Shown: positions 1 through 8,538 of the stretch, one piece after another | Layout of the letters: every line of letters starts with the position of its first letter | How positions within the stretch are numbered: position 1 is the first letter of the stretch | From: Alphaproteobacteria bacterium | Lineage (GTDB): Bacteria > Pseudomonadota > Alphaproteobacteria > UBA9219 > RFNS01 | Direction: 5' to 3' | NCBI GenBank assembly: GCA_037200005.1 | Contig: JBBCGY010000001.1 | Coordinates: 726,416-790,415, forward strand | Length of the DNA stretch: 64,000 nucleotides | Position numbers and translations under genes: made by a program | The notes under the pieces: model-generated | The model's input: only the letters and a program-made list of their open reading frames with translations | Told to the model about the DNA's origin: nothing | Databases searched by the model: none

Positions 1-1229
1 TCGCGGAGCAAACGGCGGGCGAGATTTTCCAGACGTTCGGTGCCGATGCTGTTGACGATGGTCGAGCGCCCGGTGTCGCCCTGTTCGGTGCGTTCGCATA
101 CGACGAACAAGCCCGCCGCCGTGCCGGTGGGGACGGGCTGTCCGGCCTCGCCCACTTTCTGGGTTCTGGCGATTTCGGCCAGCCAGGGCGGCATGTCGGC
201 GACCGGCTTATCCTCCAGTTCCTGGTAGCGCCAGCCGTTCGAGCCGTCGAAACGCTTCGCCAGCTCGCCGCAGCCGTGAATCGTATCGCGCATTTTTTCC
301 GCTTCGGCCAAGGCGGCGGCGCGATCCCGCGTCGCCGTGACCGGCAGCGTGAGTTGCGCGATCTTGACCTTGGCGGCGGGATCGCCGCCGCCCTCGATCC
401 GCCGCTCGTCGCGGACGGCGATGATATGGTAGCCTTTCGCGCTTTTAATCGGCCCCAGGAGATCGCCTTTCTTGCCTTCGCCGAGCGCGCGATCGATTTC
501 GGGCGCCAGCATGCCTTGCCTTACCCAGCCGATTTCGCCGCCCTGCATCGCTCCCGGGCCTTGCGAAAACTGCCGCGCGATGGCGCCGAAAGCGCCGCTC
601 TGCCTGATTTGCGCGAAAAGCTTGTCCGCGAAATCGCGCACCGCGCTCTCCTGCTCCGGATCGTCGACGGGGAGAAAAATCTCGTTGACGAAATATTCCT
701 GCTTTCCGGCGTTGGCGCGGATGCGCCCCAGCGCTTCCTCGACCTCGTCGTCGCCGACCTCGACGCGCGGACGCAGCTGCCGCTGCACCAACTTGATCCA
801 GCCGATATTGGCGCGCGCCTGATTTTCTATCGTCTCGGGCGGCACACCCCGCGCGGCGAGGAATGCCCGCATGTCGCCGCCGGGGACGTTGTTGCTCGCG
901 GCGATATTGCTGAGCGCCTGATCGATATCCTGCTGGCTGACGGAAATCTGCTGCCGCCGCGTTTCCTGGAGCTGAATTTGCTCGTCGATCAGGTTGCGCA
1001 TGACCTGAGGCATGATGCGATTGCGGTTTTCCGGACTATCGGCCATGCCTGAAGATATAAGCGCCAGCAGATAACGCGCGCGGATGTCGCTGGTCGTGAT
1101 GGCGGAGTCATTGACGACGACGGCGATTTTTTCTTCATCGGCGGCGGCGGCCGCGGCAGGCGCCGCCGGTTCCGCGGCAAGCGCGGGAAAAGCGAGCAGA
1201 AGAAGAAGCGCAGGCAGGGCAAATTTCAT
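1..1229 (-). CDS. surA: SurA-like periplasmic peptidyl-prolyl isomerase, C-terminus cut by window
   Basis: Chaperone/parvulin isomerase that escorts outer-membrane proteins through the periplasm. Translating the minus strand from the ATG at 1229 gives about 409 residues open to the window edge. It has a signal peptide (MKFALPALLLLLAFPALAA), then a SurA N-terminal helical domain starting near EEKIAVVVNDSAITTSDI, and a parvulin-type domain beginning near QEYFVNEIFLPV and including GGEIGWVRQGML and KSAKGYHIIAV. The second parvulin repeat appears degenerate and is incomplete at position 1. It lies 52 bases downstream of lptG on the same strand and is probably co-transcribed with it. lptD, which commonly sits between lptG and surA in alphaproteobacteria, is absent here. 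Confidence 0.86.
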   Translation of the reverse strand, partial: MKFALPALLLLLAFPALAAEPAAPAAAAAADEEKIAVVVNDSAITTSDIRARYLLALISSGMADSPENRNRIMPQVMRNLIDEQIQLQETRRQQISVSQQDIDQALSNIAASNNVPGGDMRAFLAARGVPPETIENQARANIGWIKLVQRQLRPRVEVGDDEVEEALGRIRANAGKQEYFVNEIFLPVDDPEQESAVRDFADKLFAQIRQSGAFGAIARQFSQGPGAMQGGEIGWVRQGMLAPEIDRALGEGKKGDLLGPIKSAKGYHIIAVRDERRIEGGGDPAAKVKIAQLTLPVTATRDRAAALAEAEKMRDTIHGCGELAKRFDGSNGWRYQELEDKPVADMPPWLAEIARTQKVGEAGQPVPTGTAAGLFVVCERTEQGDTGRSTIVNSIGTERLENLARRLLR

Positions 1230-1281
1230 GGCAATTCCAGGTCGCGGGTTGGCGGCATGATAAGCGGCGGCTGCGCCGGTA

Positions 1282-2373
1282 TCAACCATCTTCAAGATAA
1301 AGCAGGGCCGCCGCCCCGGAAGCCAGGCAAATGAGCGGCGTGGCCCAGGCGGCCAGGGCGACCGGCAGGGTCTGCGTGGTGCCGAGCGCCACGAGAACGC
1401 TGTTAAGGGCGAAGGCGAAGCTGCCGACCGTCACGCCCGCAAAAGCGAGCGCGAGCGTTCCGCCGCGCCGGACGAGCCGCAGGGAAAACGCCGCCGCGAA
1501 GAAAGCCATCGCCATGAGCATCCAGGGCTGGGCGAGAAGTCCCTGAAACTCCATCTGGTGGCGCAGGGCGGGCAGGCCGATGGCTTGCAGCGCGTTGATG
1601 AATTGCGGCAACTGCCAGAAGGAGATGGTGTTGGGCGCGGCCATGCTTTCCTGAATCTTCTGCAGCGTCAGATCGGTCGGAATCCGGAATTCCGGCAAAA
1701 GCTGCGCCTGCTCGTGGTTCTGGTTGAACCAGGCATTCTCGATAATCCACGAATTGTCCTTCAGCACCGCGTTGGCGGCGTCGATCCGGCCGATATAGCT
1801 GTTGTCCTTGTCATAGACGATGACCATCAGCGGGCGCAGCGTCAGCGGTTCCAGCGTCACGTAGTCCGCATGGAGCAGATATTCATAAGTCGTGGATTTC
1901 TGCCGCAGCCACAGCCCGGCGCCCGTCAGCTCCAATGTGGGCAGGCGGTACAGATAACTCGATTCCATTTCCCAGTAGCGGGCGATCATCCGCGCGCCGA
2001 TGGGATTGACGATGGTGACGTTCACTGCGCTGAGCGCGAGCGTCGTCAGCATGACCGGCATGAGGAATTGCCAGACAGAAACGCCGCTCGCGCGCACGAC
2101 GACCAGTTCCTGGCTGCGCGTCAGCCGCCAGAAAGTGAACATGCCCGAGAACAGCACGACGAAAGGCAAAACCTTCTCGATGGTTTCCGGCAATTTGAAA
2201 AAAGCCATCTGCAGGACGATGGGCACCGTCGCCGAAGGCACGTCGGCGGCGCGGCGCAGAAGCTCGGCGACCTCGAACAGGAGGATAACCCCGGCGAGGC
2301 CGAACAGAAACGCCCCGAACCAGGTCAGGAACTGCAGCGCGATATAGCGGAAAATGGTCCAGCCGACGATCAT
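1282..2373 (-). CDS. lptG: LPS export ABC transporter permease LptG
   Basis: Inner-membrane permease of the LptB2FG complex that extracts lipopolysaccharide from the inner membrane. The 363-residue product has the YjgP/YjgQ layout: two N-terminal membrane helices (about residues 10-35 and 60-90, including TIEKVLPFVVLFSGMFTF), the charged cytoplasmic RSQELVVVRASGVS segment, a third helix, a periplasmic beta-rich middle domain, and three C-terminal helices. Length is normal for LptG. The upstream KAS III gene ends 12 bases before its start and surA follows on the same strand. Its usual partner lptF is not adjacent. Confidence 0.92.
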   Translation of the reverse strand: MIVGWTIFRYIALQFLTWFGAFLFGLAGVILLFEVAELLRRAADVPSATVPIVLQMAFFKLPETIEKVLPFVVLFSGMFTFWRLTRSQELVVVRASGVSVWQFLMPVMLTTLALSAVNVTIVNPIGARMIARYWEMESSYLYRLPTLELTGAGLWLRQKSTTYEYLLHADYVTLEPLTLRPLMVIVYDKDNSYIGRIDAANAVLKDNSWIIENAWFNQNHEQAQLLPEFRIPTDLTLQKIQESMAAPNTISFWQLPQFINALQAIGLPALRHQMEFQGLLAQPWMLMAMAFFAAAFSLRLVRRGGTLALAFAGVTVGSFAFALNSVLVALGTTQTLPVALAAWATPLICLASGAAALLYLEDG

Positions 2374-2385
2374 GGGAGCCGCGTG

Positions 2386-3522
2386 TCAGCTCTCATGGAT
2401 TTCATCGTCATAATTACCCTTAAGAACCGGCATTTTCAGCGGCGCCGACTCGCACGGATAATCGTCGGGGATTTCATAGACTTCGGCGACCGCGAGCGGC
2501 CCCATATCGAGAACCGCCGCCGCCCAGGACCAGCCGACGCCGAATCCGGCCAGACATATCTTCTTCTTTTCGCCGCCAAGGATGCCGCCCAGCTTGTTGC
2601 ATAAGGTGAGCGGGATGGAGGCGGAGCTGGTATTGCCCCATTTTTCGAGATCGATCGGCGAGCGGCCCTCGGGCAGCTTCATCTTGCGCGCCAGATGCTC
2701 GAGGATGAATTTGTTGGCCTGATGGAAGACGTAATAATCGACATCCTCCTTGCCGATTCCGGCCAGCGCCAGCGTTTCGTCGATCAGCTTCGGCACCACG
2801 CGCAGCGTGAAGGCGAACACTTCGCCGCCATTGAGGTGAACCTTGCTGTTTTGCTTCATGACTTCGTAATCTTCGTCCAGCATCGGCTTGTTCAGGATCG
2901 GGATCGTGCGGCGCACCGCCCCGACCTTGACGTTCAGATGCACCGCGCCGCGCCCGTCGGTTCCGGTGACCATATAGATCGGATTGTCTTCGGTCGTGCG
3001 CTCGATGGCCGTCGCCGAGCCGGCGTCGCCGAACAGCGAAACCGTGCCGCGATCGCCGGGGCGCAGCCCGCCGGTCGAGCGGTCGCCGACCAGCAGCAGC
3101 GCGCGCCCGTTTTTAGATCCCGCCAGGAGCTGGCTCGCCATCCACATGCCATACACATAGCCCGAGCAGCCGAGATTGACGTCATAGGCGGCGCAGCCGG
3201 TCGACAGGCCGAGGCGGTGCTGCAGCAGGCAGGCGGTGGCGGGCAGCGGCACGTCCGGCCCCTGCGTGACGAACACCAGGAGATCGATGCTCGATCGCTC
3301 CCATCCCAACTGGTCCATCAGCCGCTCGGCGGCGGCGGCGCACATATCGGACGGCAGCATGTTGGCCGGCGCGGCGCGAATTTCGGCGATGCCGGTGGTG
3401 GCGTAGATGCGCTCGATTTCCTCGCGCGCGAACATGCCCGCCGTCTCGAAGAAATTGACCTTGCGGCTGGGCACCGCCGTGCATACGCCGGCGATGCGGG
3501 TGTTTTTGATGACGGACTGCAT
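2386..3522 (-). CDS. 3-oxoacyl-ACP synthase III family protein (FabH-like)
   Basis: Condensing enzyme of the KAS III family, which normally joins an acyl-CoA starter to malonyl-ACP. The 378-residue protein has the full catalytic triad: Cys119 in NLGCSGYVYG, His267 in YYVFHQANKF and Asn297 in KWGNTSSASIP. It is somewhat longer than housekeeping FabH (about 320) and has an extra C-terminal tail, which fits the divergent KAS III enzymes found in accessory clusters. It occupies the position directly upstream of lptG, only 12 bases away. It is divergently oriented to the acyltransferase/ACP/SDR/Rieske genes at 3642-6536, so the shared 119-base interval may control both. Substrate unknown; a surface-polysaccharide or lipid acyl group is my inference. 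Confidence 0.88.
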   Translation of the reverse strand: MQSVIKNTRIAGVCTAVPSRKVNFFETAGMFAREEIERIYATTGIAEIRAAPANMLPSDMCAAAAERLMDQLGWERSSIDLLVFVTQGPDVPLPATACLLQHRLGLSTGCAAYDVNLGCSGYVYGMWMASQLLAGSKNGRALLLVGDRSTGGLRPGDRGTVSLFGDAGSATAIERTTEDNPIYMVTGTDGRGAVHLNVKVGAVRRTIPILNKPMLDEDYEVMKQNSKVHLNGGEVFAFTLRVVPKLIDETLALAGIGKEDVDYYVFHQANKFILEHLARKMKLPEGRSPIDLEKWGNTSSASIPLTLCNKLGGILGGEKKKICLAGFGVGWSWAAAVLDMGPLAVAEVYEIPDDYPCESAPLKMPVLKGNYDDEIHES

Positions 3523-3641
3523 AACAAACCCCAGAGTCTTTCTTCTTTGATAAGAACCATGCTAATGAATCAAGCGAATTCGCGCTGAGACAGTATCATC
3601 CGCGCCTTCGCCATGTCCATCCCTTCGCCAGGCCTGCCGCT

Positions 3642-4334
3642 ATGTCCGAAACCACCCGTGATCTGATCGTCTATGGCGCCGGAGGCTTCGGCCGCGAAAT
3701 TGCCGCCATGGCGGAAGACGGCTGCCATGCGGGCCACGGCACGCCGAAATGGCGCGTGATCGGTTTCGCCGACGACACGCCTGCGTTGCGCGGCGAAACC
3801 GTCCACGGCTTGCCCTGCCTCGGCTCGCTGGCGGAAGCGTCGGCGGTGCGCGGCAACGCCGAGACCTGGTGCTGCGTCGCCTTTGGCGACAACGCCGCGC
3901 GCCGCGAGGCCGCCGCGCGCATCGAGGCCGCGGGCTGGAAGGCGGCGACCGTCATCCATCCTTCGGCTTTCGTTTCCTGGCAGATCAAGCTGGGGGAGGG
4001 CTGCATCGTCAATCCCATGACGACGATATCGCCGAATGTGTCGATCGGCCGCCACGCGCTGATCGGCACGCGCGCTTCCATCGGCCATGACGCCGCGCTC
4101 GGCGATTTTTCATGGGTCGCGGCGGGAGCCTCGGTTCTCGGTCACGCCCGGATCGGCAATGGCGCGATGATCGGGACCAACGCCGTGGTGCTGCCGCATA
4201 TTACGGTCGGAGACTGGGCCACCGTCGGCGCATGCGTTCCCGCCATGGTTCCGGTCAAGCCCGGCCATACGATTTGTTTGCCTTTGGCGCGCACCATCTT
4301 TAAGCTGGATCGTCTTCCCGACGACGAGTCATAA
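3642..4334 (+). CDS. NeuD/PglD-like left-handed beta-helix acyltransferase
   Basis: The 230-residue protein starts with a Rossmann-like PglD N-terminal domain (LIVYGAGGFGREIAAM, residues about 8-23) and continues from about residue 110 with hexapeptide repeats (VNPMTTISPNVSIG, ALGDFSWVAAGASVLG, IGNGAMIGTNAVVLP), typical of trimeric sugar O/N-acyltransferases such as PglD and NeuD. These usually transfer acetyl from acetyl-CoA to an amino sugar. The ACP gene follows after 29 bases, so the donor here could be an acyl-ACP (inference). First gene of a four-gene plus-strand run divergent from the KAS III gene. Confidence 0.82.
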   Translation: MSETTRDLIVYGAGGFGREIAAMAEDGCHAGHGTPKWRVIGFADDTPALRGETVHGLPCLGSLAEASAVRGNAETWCCVAFGDNAARREAAARIEAAGWKAATVIHPSAFVSWQIKLGEGCIVNPMTTISPNVSIGRHALIGTRASIGHDAALGDFSWVAAGASVLGHARIGNGAMIGTNAVVLPHITVGDWATVGACVPAMVPVKPGHTICLPLARTIFKLDRLPDDES

Positions 4335-4363
4335 CCCCACGCGATCTTTACAGAGGCATACTG

Positions 4364-4597
4364 ATGGACAAGGCCGAATTTTTCCTGGCGCTCGACGAAT
4401 TGCTCGAATTGAAGCCCGGCACCATAACGGGACCGGAAAAGCTGTCGTCTTTCGACAATTGGGATTCCCTCGCCGTCATCAGCCTGATCGCGCTGGCGGA
4501 CGAAAAATTCAACATCGTGCTCGGCAGCGACGCCATCGCCGAAGCGCAGACCTTCGATGAACTGCTGACCATCGTGTCGCAAAACAACGCCGACTGA
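4364..4597 (+). CDS. Accessory acyl carrier protein
   Basis: A 77-residue stand-alone carrier protein with the phosphopantetheine attachment serine at residue 35 in the DSLAVI motif, inside a normal four-helix ACP pattern (FFLALDELLEL, LAVISLIALADEKFNI, TFDELLTIV). It differs from housekeeping AcpP, which has an acidic DSLDTVELVM helix II, so it is a dedicated carrier. It lies between the hexapeptide acyltransferase and the SDR with short spacers (29 and 9 bases), suggesting it carries the intermediate of this cluster. Confidence 0.88.
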   Translation: MDKAEFFLALDELLELKPGTITGPEKLSSFDNWDSLAVISLIALADEKFNIVLGSDAIAEAQTFDELLTIVSQNNAD

Positions 4598-4606
4598 CCG
4601 ATCTCC

Positions 4607-5380
4607 ATGGCTGACGCCGTTTCCCTTCCCGCCGCAGAATTCTCGGGCCGCCGTATTTTGATCACCGGCGCCGCCGGTTCGATAGGAAGCGCTACCGCCC
4701 GCTTGCTGGCCGAAGCGGGCGCGGAGCTTATCCTGTCGGGACGCGACGCGGCCAGACTGGAAAAGGTCGCCGCCGATTTGCCGGGAGGTTCCGCGACCAT
4801 CGCCGTCTTCGATCTCGCCGCCGCCGACGCCATTCCGGGCTGGATACGGGAGCTTGCGGAAAAAGGCGGCCCCCTCGCGGGCATCGCCCATACTGCGGGC
4901 ATCCAGATCAACCGCGCCCTGAAGATGATGACCGCCGAATTTTCCGATGCGATGCTGCACGCCAACGTCACCAGCGCCATCATGCTGGCCAAGGGGCTGC
5001 GTCAGCGCGACTGCCATGCGGAGGGCGCGTCGCTGGTGCTGCTAAGCTCGGCTGCCGCCCGCATCGGCGGCGCGGGCAATGTCGCCTATGCGTCCAGCAA
5101 GGGCGCGATCATCGCGGCGGCAAGTTCGATCGCGCATGAATTGCTGCGCGACAAAATCCGCGTCAATTGCGTGGTGCCCGGCTTGGTGGAAAGCGACATG
5201 GCCGCGCGGTCGCGCGCGGTGACGCCGCCTGAAAGCTGGAATGCCGTGCTGGCCGCCTATCCGCTGGGCATCGGCCATCCTGACGACGTGGCGCACGGGA
5301 TCGTCTATCTGCTCTCGCGGCGCAGCCGCTGGATCACCGGCACGGATTTGCGGATCGATGGCGGCCTGAGTATTGTCTAG
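4607..5380 (+). CDS. SDR-family oxidoreductase, FabG-like
   Basis: NAD(P)-dependent short-chain dehydrogenase/reductase of 257 residues. The nucleotide-binding TGAAGSIG motif is at residues 20-27, followed by the HTAG structural motif, the catalytic serine region LLSSAAARIGG and the YxxxK pair (YASSK). The C-terminal TGTDLRIDGGLSIV is typical of FabG-type reductases. The sequence between an ACP and a Rieske oxygenase gene suggests that it reduces a 3-oxoacyl-ACP made by the nearby KAS III enzyme, but sugar substrates are also possible for this family. Confidence 0.87.
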   Translation: MADAVSLPAAEFSGRRILITGAAGSIGSATARLLAEAGAELILSGRDAARLEKVAADLPGGSATIAVFDLAAADAIPGWIRELAEKGGPLAGIAHTAGIQINRALKMMTAEFSDAMLHANVTSAIMLAKGLRQRDCHAEGASLVLLSSAAARIGGAGNVAYASSKGAIIAAASSIAHELLRDKIRVNCVVPGLVESDMAARSRAVTPPESWNAVLAAYPLGIGHPDDVAHGIVYLLSRRSRWITGTDLRIDGGLSIV

Positions 5381-5402
5381 CCGGTAAAGGGAGTGACGCG
5401 GG

Positions 5403-6536
5403 ATGTCCATTATCGTAAGCCCCGGCAAGCCCGCCAAGATCGCGCGCGATCCGGCGGTCTGGACTGCCGAATTCACCGATCCGGCCGTCTTGAAGGCCGA
5501 GCGCGAGCGTTTCGGACGTCGCGCCTGGACCATGCTGGGCCTTACGCGCGATCTCGCCGCGCATGGCGACTGGATCAGGGCCGATTTGTGGGGCCGCTCG
5601 GTATTCGTGCAGCGCTTTCATGACAAGCTCGCCGGTTTCGAGAATGTCTGCGCGCACCGTTTTTTTCCGTTGCGCACGGAGGACAAGGGCAACGGACCGC
5701 TGCGCTGCGGCCTGCATGGCTGGATGTATGACGCCAAGGGCAAGGTCATCGGCGCGCCGCTGTGCGAGGAACTGTTCGGCAAGAAACAGGGCGCGCTCGA
5801 CCGTCATCTGAAGTCTATCGAGGTCGATATCTGCGGCGGGCTTGTGTTCGGGCGCTTGCCGCCGGAGCCGGGGGACGAAACGCCGCGCCCGTCGCTCGCC
5901 GACTATCTCGGCCCGTTCCATGCGCCGGTCGAGAAGATCACCGGCTCGTTCGATCCGATGGGCGACATCGAGCGGACGGTCGCCGCCAACTGGAAAATCT
6001 GCTACCATCTGACGCTCGAAGATTATCATATCGGCATCGCTCATCCTGGAACCTTCAGCGCCAACGGCTATCTTCCGCCCGGCGTGTTCCGTTATTTCCG
6101 GGGCGATCCTCACAGCGCGATGATCGTGGATAAGACCAGGATATATGACGAGATTTTCGCCGACTTCCGCGAGAGCTGCGCGCGCGATCGCATGGCGAAG
6201 CCGAGTTATATCATCATGCAAATATTCCCCAATCTCCTGCTCTTCATGACATGGAACGGCATCGCGGGGGTCGGCTTATATACTCCCACCGCGCCTGATA
6301 CGACCTTCTACCGGATAAACTACGCGCAAATTCTGGAGCCGGACGTGGAGCTGTTTACCGCCGAGGTCAAGGAGGGCATCATGAAATACAGCACCACCCT
6401 CGCCGAAGAGGACCAGCTGTCCGCCGAGCGTCTGCAGCAGACGGCGCACCAGACATGGATGGAGCCTATGCTTGGCGGCCAAGAGGAGCGCATCGCCTGG
6501 TTCGACGAAACCTACGCGAAATTCATGGCCGGGTAG
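5403..6536 (+). CDS. Rieske [2Fe-2S] ring-hydroxylating-type oxygenase, alpha subunit
   Basis: Non-heme iron oxygenase of 377 residues. The Rieske cluster ligands are Cys83/His85 (CAHRFFPL) and Cys102/His105 (CGLHGW). The mononuclear-iron motif follows at about 197-214 (NWKICYHLTLEDYHIGIAH) with His209 and His214. The residue that normally is the bridging aspartate three before the first histidine is Glu206, as in the carnitine oxygenase CntA group. A GGGAG ribosome-binding site lies upstream of the ATG at 5403, 22 bases after the SDR stop. No dedicated ferredoxin or reductase is next to it, so it must borrow electrons from elsewhere. Substrate unknown; hydroxylation or desaturation of the ACP-bound acyl chain is an inference. 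Confidence 0.85.
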   Translation: MSIIVSPGKPAKIARDPAVWTAEFTDPAVLKAERERFGRRAWTMLGLTRDLAAHGDWIRADLWGRSVFVQRFHDKLAGFENVCAHRFFPLRTEDKGNGPLRCGLHGWMYDAKGKVIGAPLCEELFGKKQGALDRHLKSIEVDICGGLVFGRLPPEPGDETPRPSLADYLGPFHAPVEKITGSFDPMGDIERTVAANWKICYHLTLEDYHIGIAHPGTFSANGYLPPGVFRYFRGDPHSAMIVDKTRIYDEIFADFRESCARDRMAKPSYIIMQIFPNLLLFMTWNGIAGVGLYTPTAPDTTFYRINYAQILEPDVELFTAEVKEGIMKYSTTLAEEDQLSAERLQQTAHQTWMEPMLGGQEERIAWFDETYAKFMAG

Positions 6537-6600
6537 GGCGTTTTCCGGTGTCCTCCGCCATGTCGATGACAAGGAAATGGAGTCCCCGGTAAATTTCCAT

Positions 6601-7782
6601 TTACTTGCCGAGAGTGAGCAGCGCCTCTTCGAGCGGGCGCATGAAATTCGCCTCGTTGTACCCAAGCTCCGTCGTCCGGAGTTCGCCCGCATCCAGATAA
6701 TCGGCCTCGTCATGAGCTTTGTCCCAGGCCAGCGCGACGGCTTGTTTGATATCGTCGTCGTTCCATTCAAAGCCGACATAATTCGGCAGGTCGCCGAACA
6801 ACTGGTCGGTTTTTTCCGAACGGTCGGTCAGCGTCACCGACCCGCTGGCGATGCCCATCGTCACGCGCTCGTGAACGCCGTCGCGCCACAGCGGGCTGGA
6901 ATTCGCGACCAGGCGGTAATCCGTCATTCTGCGCCATAGATCAACGGCCGGAAATGCGGGAAATATTTCGGCGGTGGAAGATTGCCCGGCCAGATAATCC
7001 CATCCCCGGCCATAGATATGGACGGGATAGGCCATCAAGGCGCGCGCCAGGCGGTCGCTGCGCCAAGCGCGGATATAGCGGTCGATTTCCTGGATCACGC
7101 CCATGAAGCCGTCGAGATCGCTGAGCGGGCGGCCTATTTTCCCGAACGAAGCCGCCGTTGCCGCCGCGAGGTCGAGATGGCGGTCGGATCGCGCCTGTTC
7201 GGCCAGGCTCGCCAGCATGTCGCGCAGCAGGGGCGGGTATTTATTCCAGTTCGCGGCGATGGCTTCGGGCCGGTACGCGGTTTTGGCGAAGAAGAATTTC
7301 CGCTGCCGCGCGGCCCAGGGCGTCGCGCGCGCGTACGGATTATGGCCCGGCGAGGTGGGAGGCAGCGACAGCGCCGCGTTGCCCGGCGGCAGGTATTTCT
7401 GCCGCGCTTCGAGATGGTCGCGTATGTGATAGCAGTTCAGGATATAGGGGCTGGACACGATATGCTGGCGATAATGATAGGACGGATGATCGAACCAGAA
7501 AGCGACGAAAGGCAGCCGCAACGCCGTCCACAGATTAACGTCGTTTCCGGCCAGCAGTTGGCTGCCGACTCCGGCAAAGCCATAGGCGAAAGCGATGTCG
7601 CCGCCCTTCAGCGCCTTGCCCAGCAGCGCCAGGCCGCCGGACGCCAGCAGGTCGATGACTTGATGCTGGTATCCCATGCGGGTGAAGAACCGGCCCATCC
7701 CCTCGGACGAGTCGATAAGCATGCCGTTCTCGTTCTGGCCGACGAGCGCGAGAATACGGGTGCGTGATCCGAAGGCAGGCAT
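6601..7782 (-). CDS. CgeB-like glycosyltransferase family protein
   Basis: The 393-residue protein resembles glycosyltransferase family 1/4-like proteins related to spore-maturation protein CgeB. The clearest signals are VHIYGRGWDYL (about residue 270) and the downstream motif VANSSPLWRDGVHERVTMGIASGSVTLTD, which corresponds to the sugar-nucleotide-binding C-terminal domain (GV-ER-x-A-x-G-x-x-LTD pattern). The N-terminal half (ILALVGQNENGMLIDSSEGM) is poorly conserved to my eye. It is convergent with the Rieske gene and lies 25 bases downstream of the HNH gene on the same strand. Acceptor and donor are unknown. Confidence 0.6.
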   Translation of the reverse strand: MPAFGSRTRILALVGQNENGMLIDSSEGMGRFFTRMGYQHQVIDLLASGGLALLGKALKGGDIAFAYGFAGVGSQLLAGNDVNLWTALRLPFVAFWFDHPSYHYRQHIVSSPYILNCYHIRDHLEARQKYLPPGNAALSLPPTSPGHNPYARATPWAARQRKFFFAKTAYRPEAIAANWNKYPPLLRDMLASLAEQARSDRHLDLAAATAASFGKIGRPLSDLDGFMGVIQEIDRYIRAWRSDRLARALMAYPVHIYGRGWDYLAGQSSTAEIFPAFPAVDLWRRMTDYRLVANSSPLWRDGVHERVTMGIASGSVTLTDRSEKTDQLFGDLPNYVGFEWNDDDIKQAVALAWDKAHDEADYLDAGELRTTELGYNEANFMRPLEEALLTLGK

Positions 7783-7807
7783 CGAATATTTTGAAATCCA
7801 GGAAAAC

Positions 7808-8374
7808 TTAAGCGGGGTCTAGCTCTGTATCCCAATATAGATAATCCCGCCAGCTTTGATGCAGGAAATTGGGGGGGAAGGCCCGCCCGTTTTCCTGAAG
7901 CTGGAAGCCCGCCGGGCGGAAGGGCTTCTGCTGCGGGTACATGCCGCACTCACGCGGCAGCCGGCTGCCTTTGCGCAAATTGCATGCGCCGCAGGCAGTG
8001 ACGACATTATCCCATACCGTGCGCCCGCCGCGCGAACGCGGCGTCACGTGATCGAAGGTCAGTTCGTGGGTGCTGTGCTGCCGCGCGCAATATTGGCAGG
8101 CGAAGCGGTCGCGCAGAAAGACGTTGAAGCGGGTGAAGGCGGGGTAGCGCGAGGCCGGAATATATTCCTTGAGCGCGATGACGCTCGGCAGTTTCATCTT
8201 CAGGCTGGGCGAGTGAACCTCGCGGTCATATTCGGACAGGATATTGACGCGTTCGAGAAACACCGCCTTGATCGCGTCCTGCCATGACCATAACGATAAA
8301 GGAAAGTAACTCAGCGGACGGAAATCCGCGTTCAGGACCAAGGCCGGACAAGTTTCCAGGCTCGCAGTCATCAT
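7808..8374 (-). CDS. HNH endonuclease family protein
   Basis: A 188-residue HNH nuclease-family protein common in alphaproteobacteria. It has zinc-binding CQYC and CGACN pairs flanking the HNH core HELTFDHVTPRSRGG, with the conserved asparagine in WDNVVTACGACN. The N-terminal region (PLSYFPLSLWSWQDAIKAVFLERV) is typical of this chromosomal family. It may act in DNA repair or restriction-like processing; the physiological substrate is not established. Two consecutive ATGs at 8374 and 8371 make the exact start ambiguous by one codon. It shares an AT-rich intergenic region with hprK, transcribed the other way. Confidence 0.85.
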   Translation of the reverse strand: MMTASLETCPALVLNADFRPLSYFPLSLWSWQDAIKAVFLERVNILSEYDREVHSPSLKMKLPSVIALKEYIPASRYPAFTRFNVFLRDRFACQYCARQHSTHELTFDHVTPRSRGGRTVWDNVVTACGACNLRKGSRLPRECGMYPQQKPFRPAGFQLQENGRAFPPNFLHQSWRDYLYWDTELDPA

Positions 8375-8538
8375 GATATTATTCCATCTCGCGTCACGAT
8401 TACGCTCCGCTTCGATTCGCTTCCATTTTATCTAGTTAATCATTAACTTTCCGGCAAGTATAGCCCCTACATTAAGGCTTTTTGGCGGAATTTGTGACAT
8501 TTGTGCAAAGCGGAAAAGAAAGACATGCAGAGAAATCA

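Noticed and set aside
276-1052. 258-codon plus-strand open frame
   Set aside because: It is antisense to surA, whose translation shows a signal peptide and parvulin motifs; the antisense product is Arg/Ala-rich low-information sequence.
1558-3588. Two long plus-strand frames (348 and 297 codons)
   Set aside because: Antisense shadows of lptG and the KAS III gene; the real products have clear family motifs.
8436-8446. TTAATCATTAA as a CtrA site between the HNH and hprK genes
   Set aside because: Half-sites are only 3 bases apart; CtrA needs 7.
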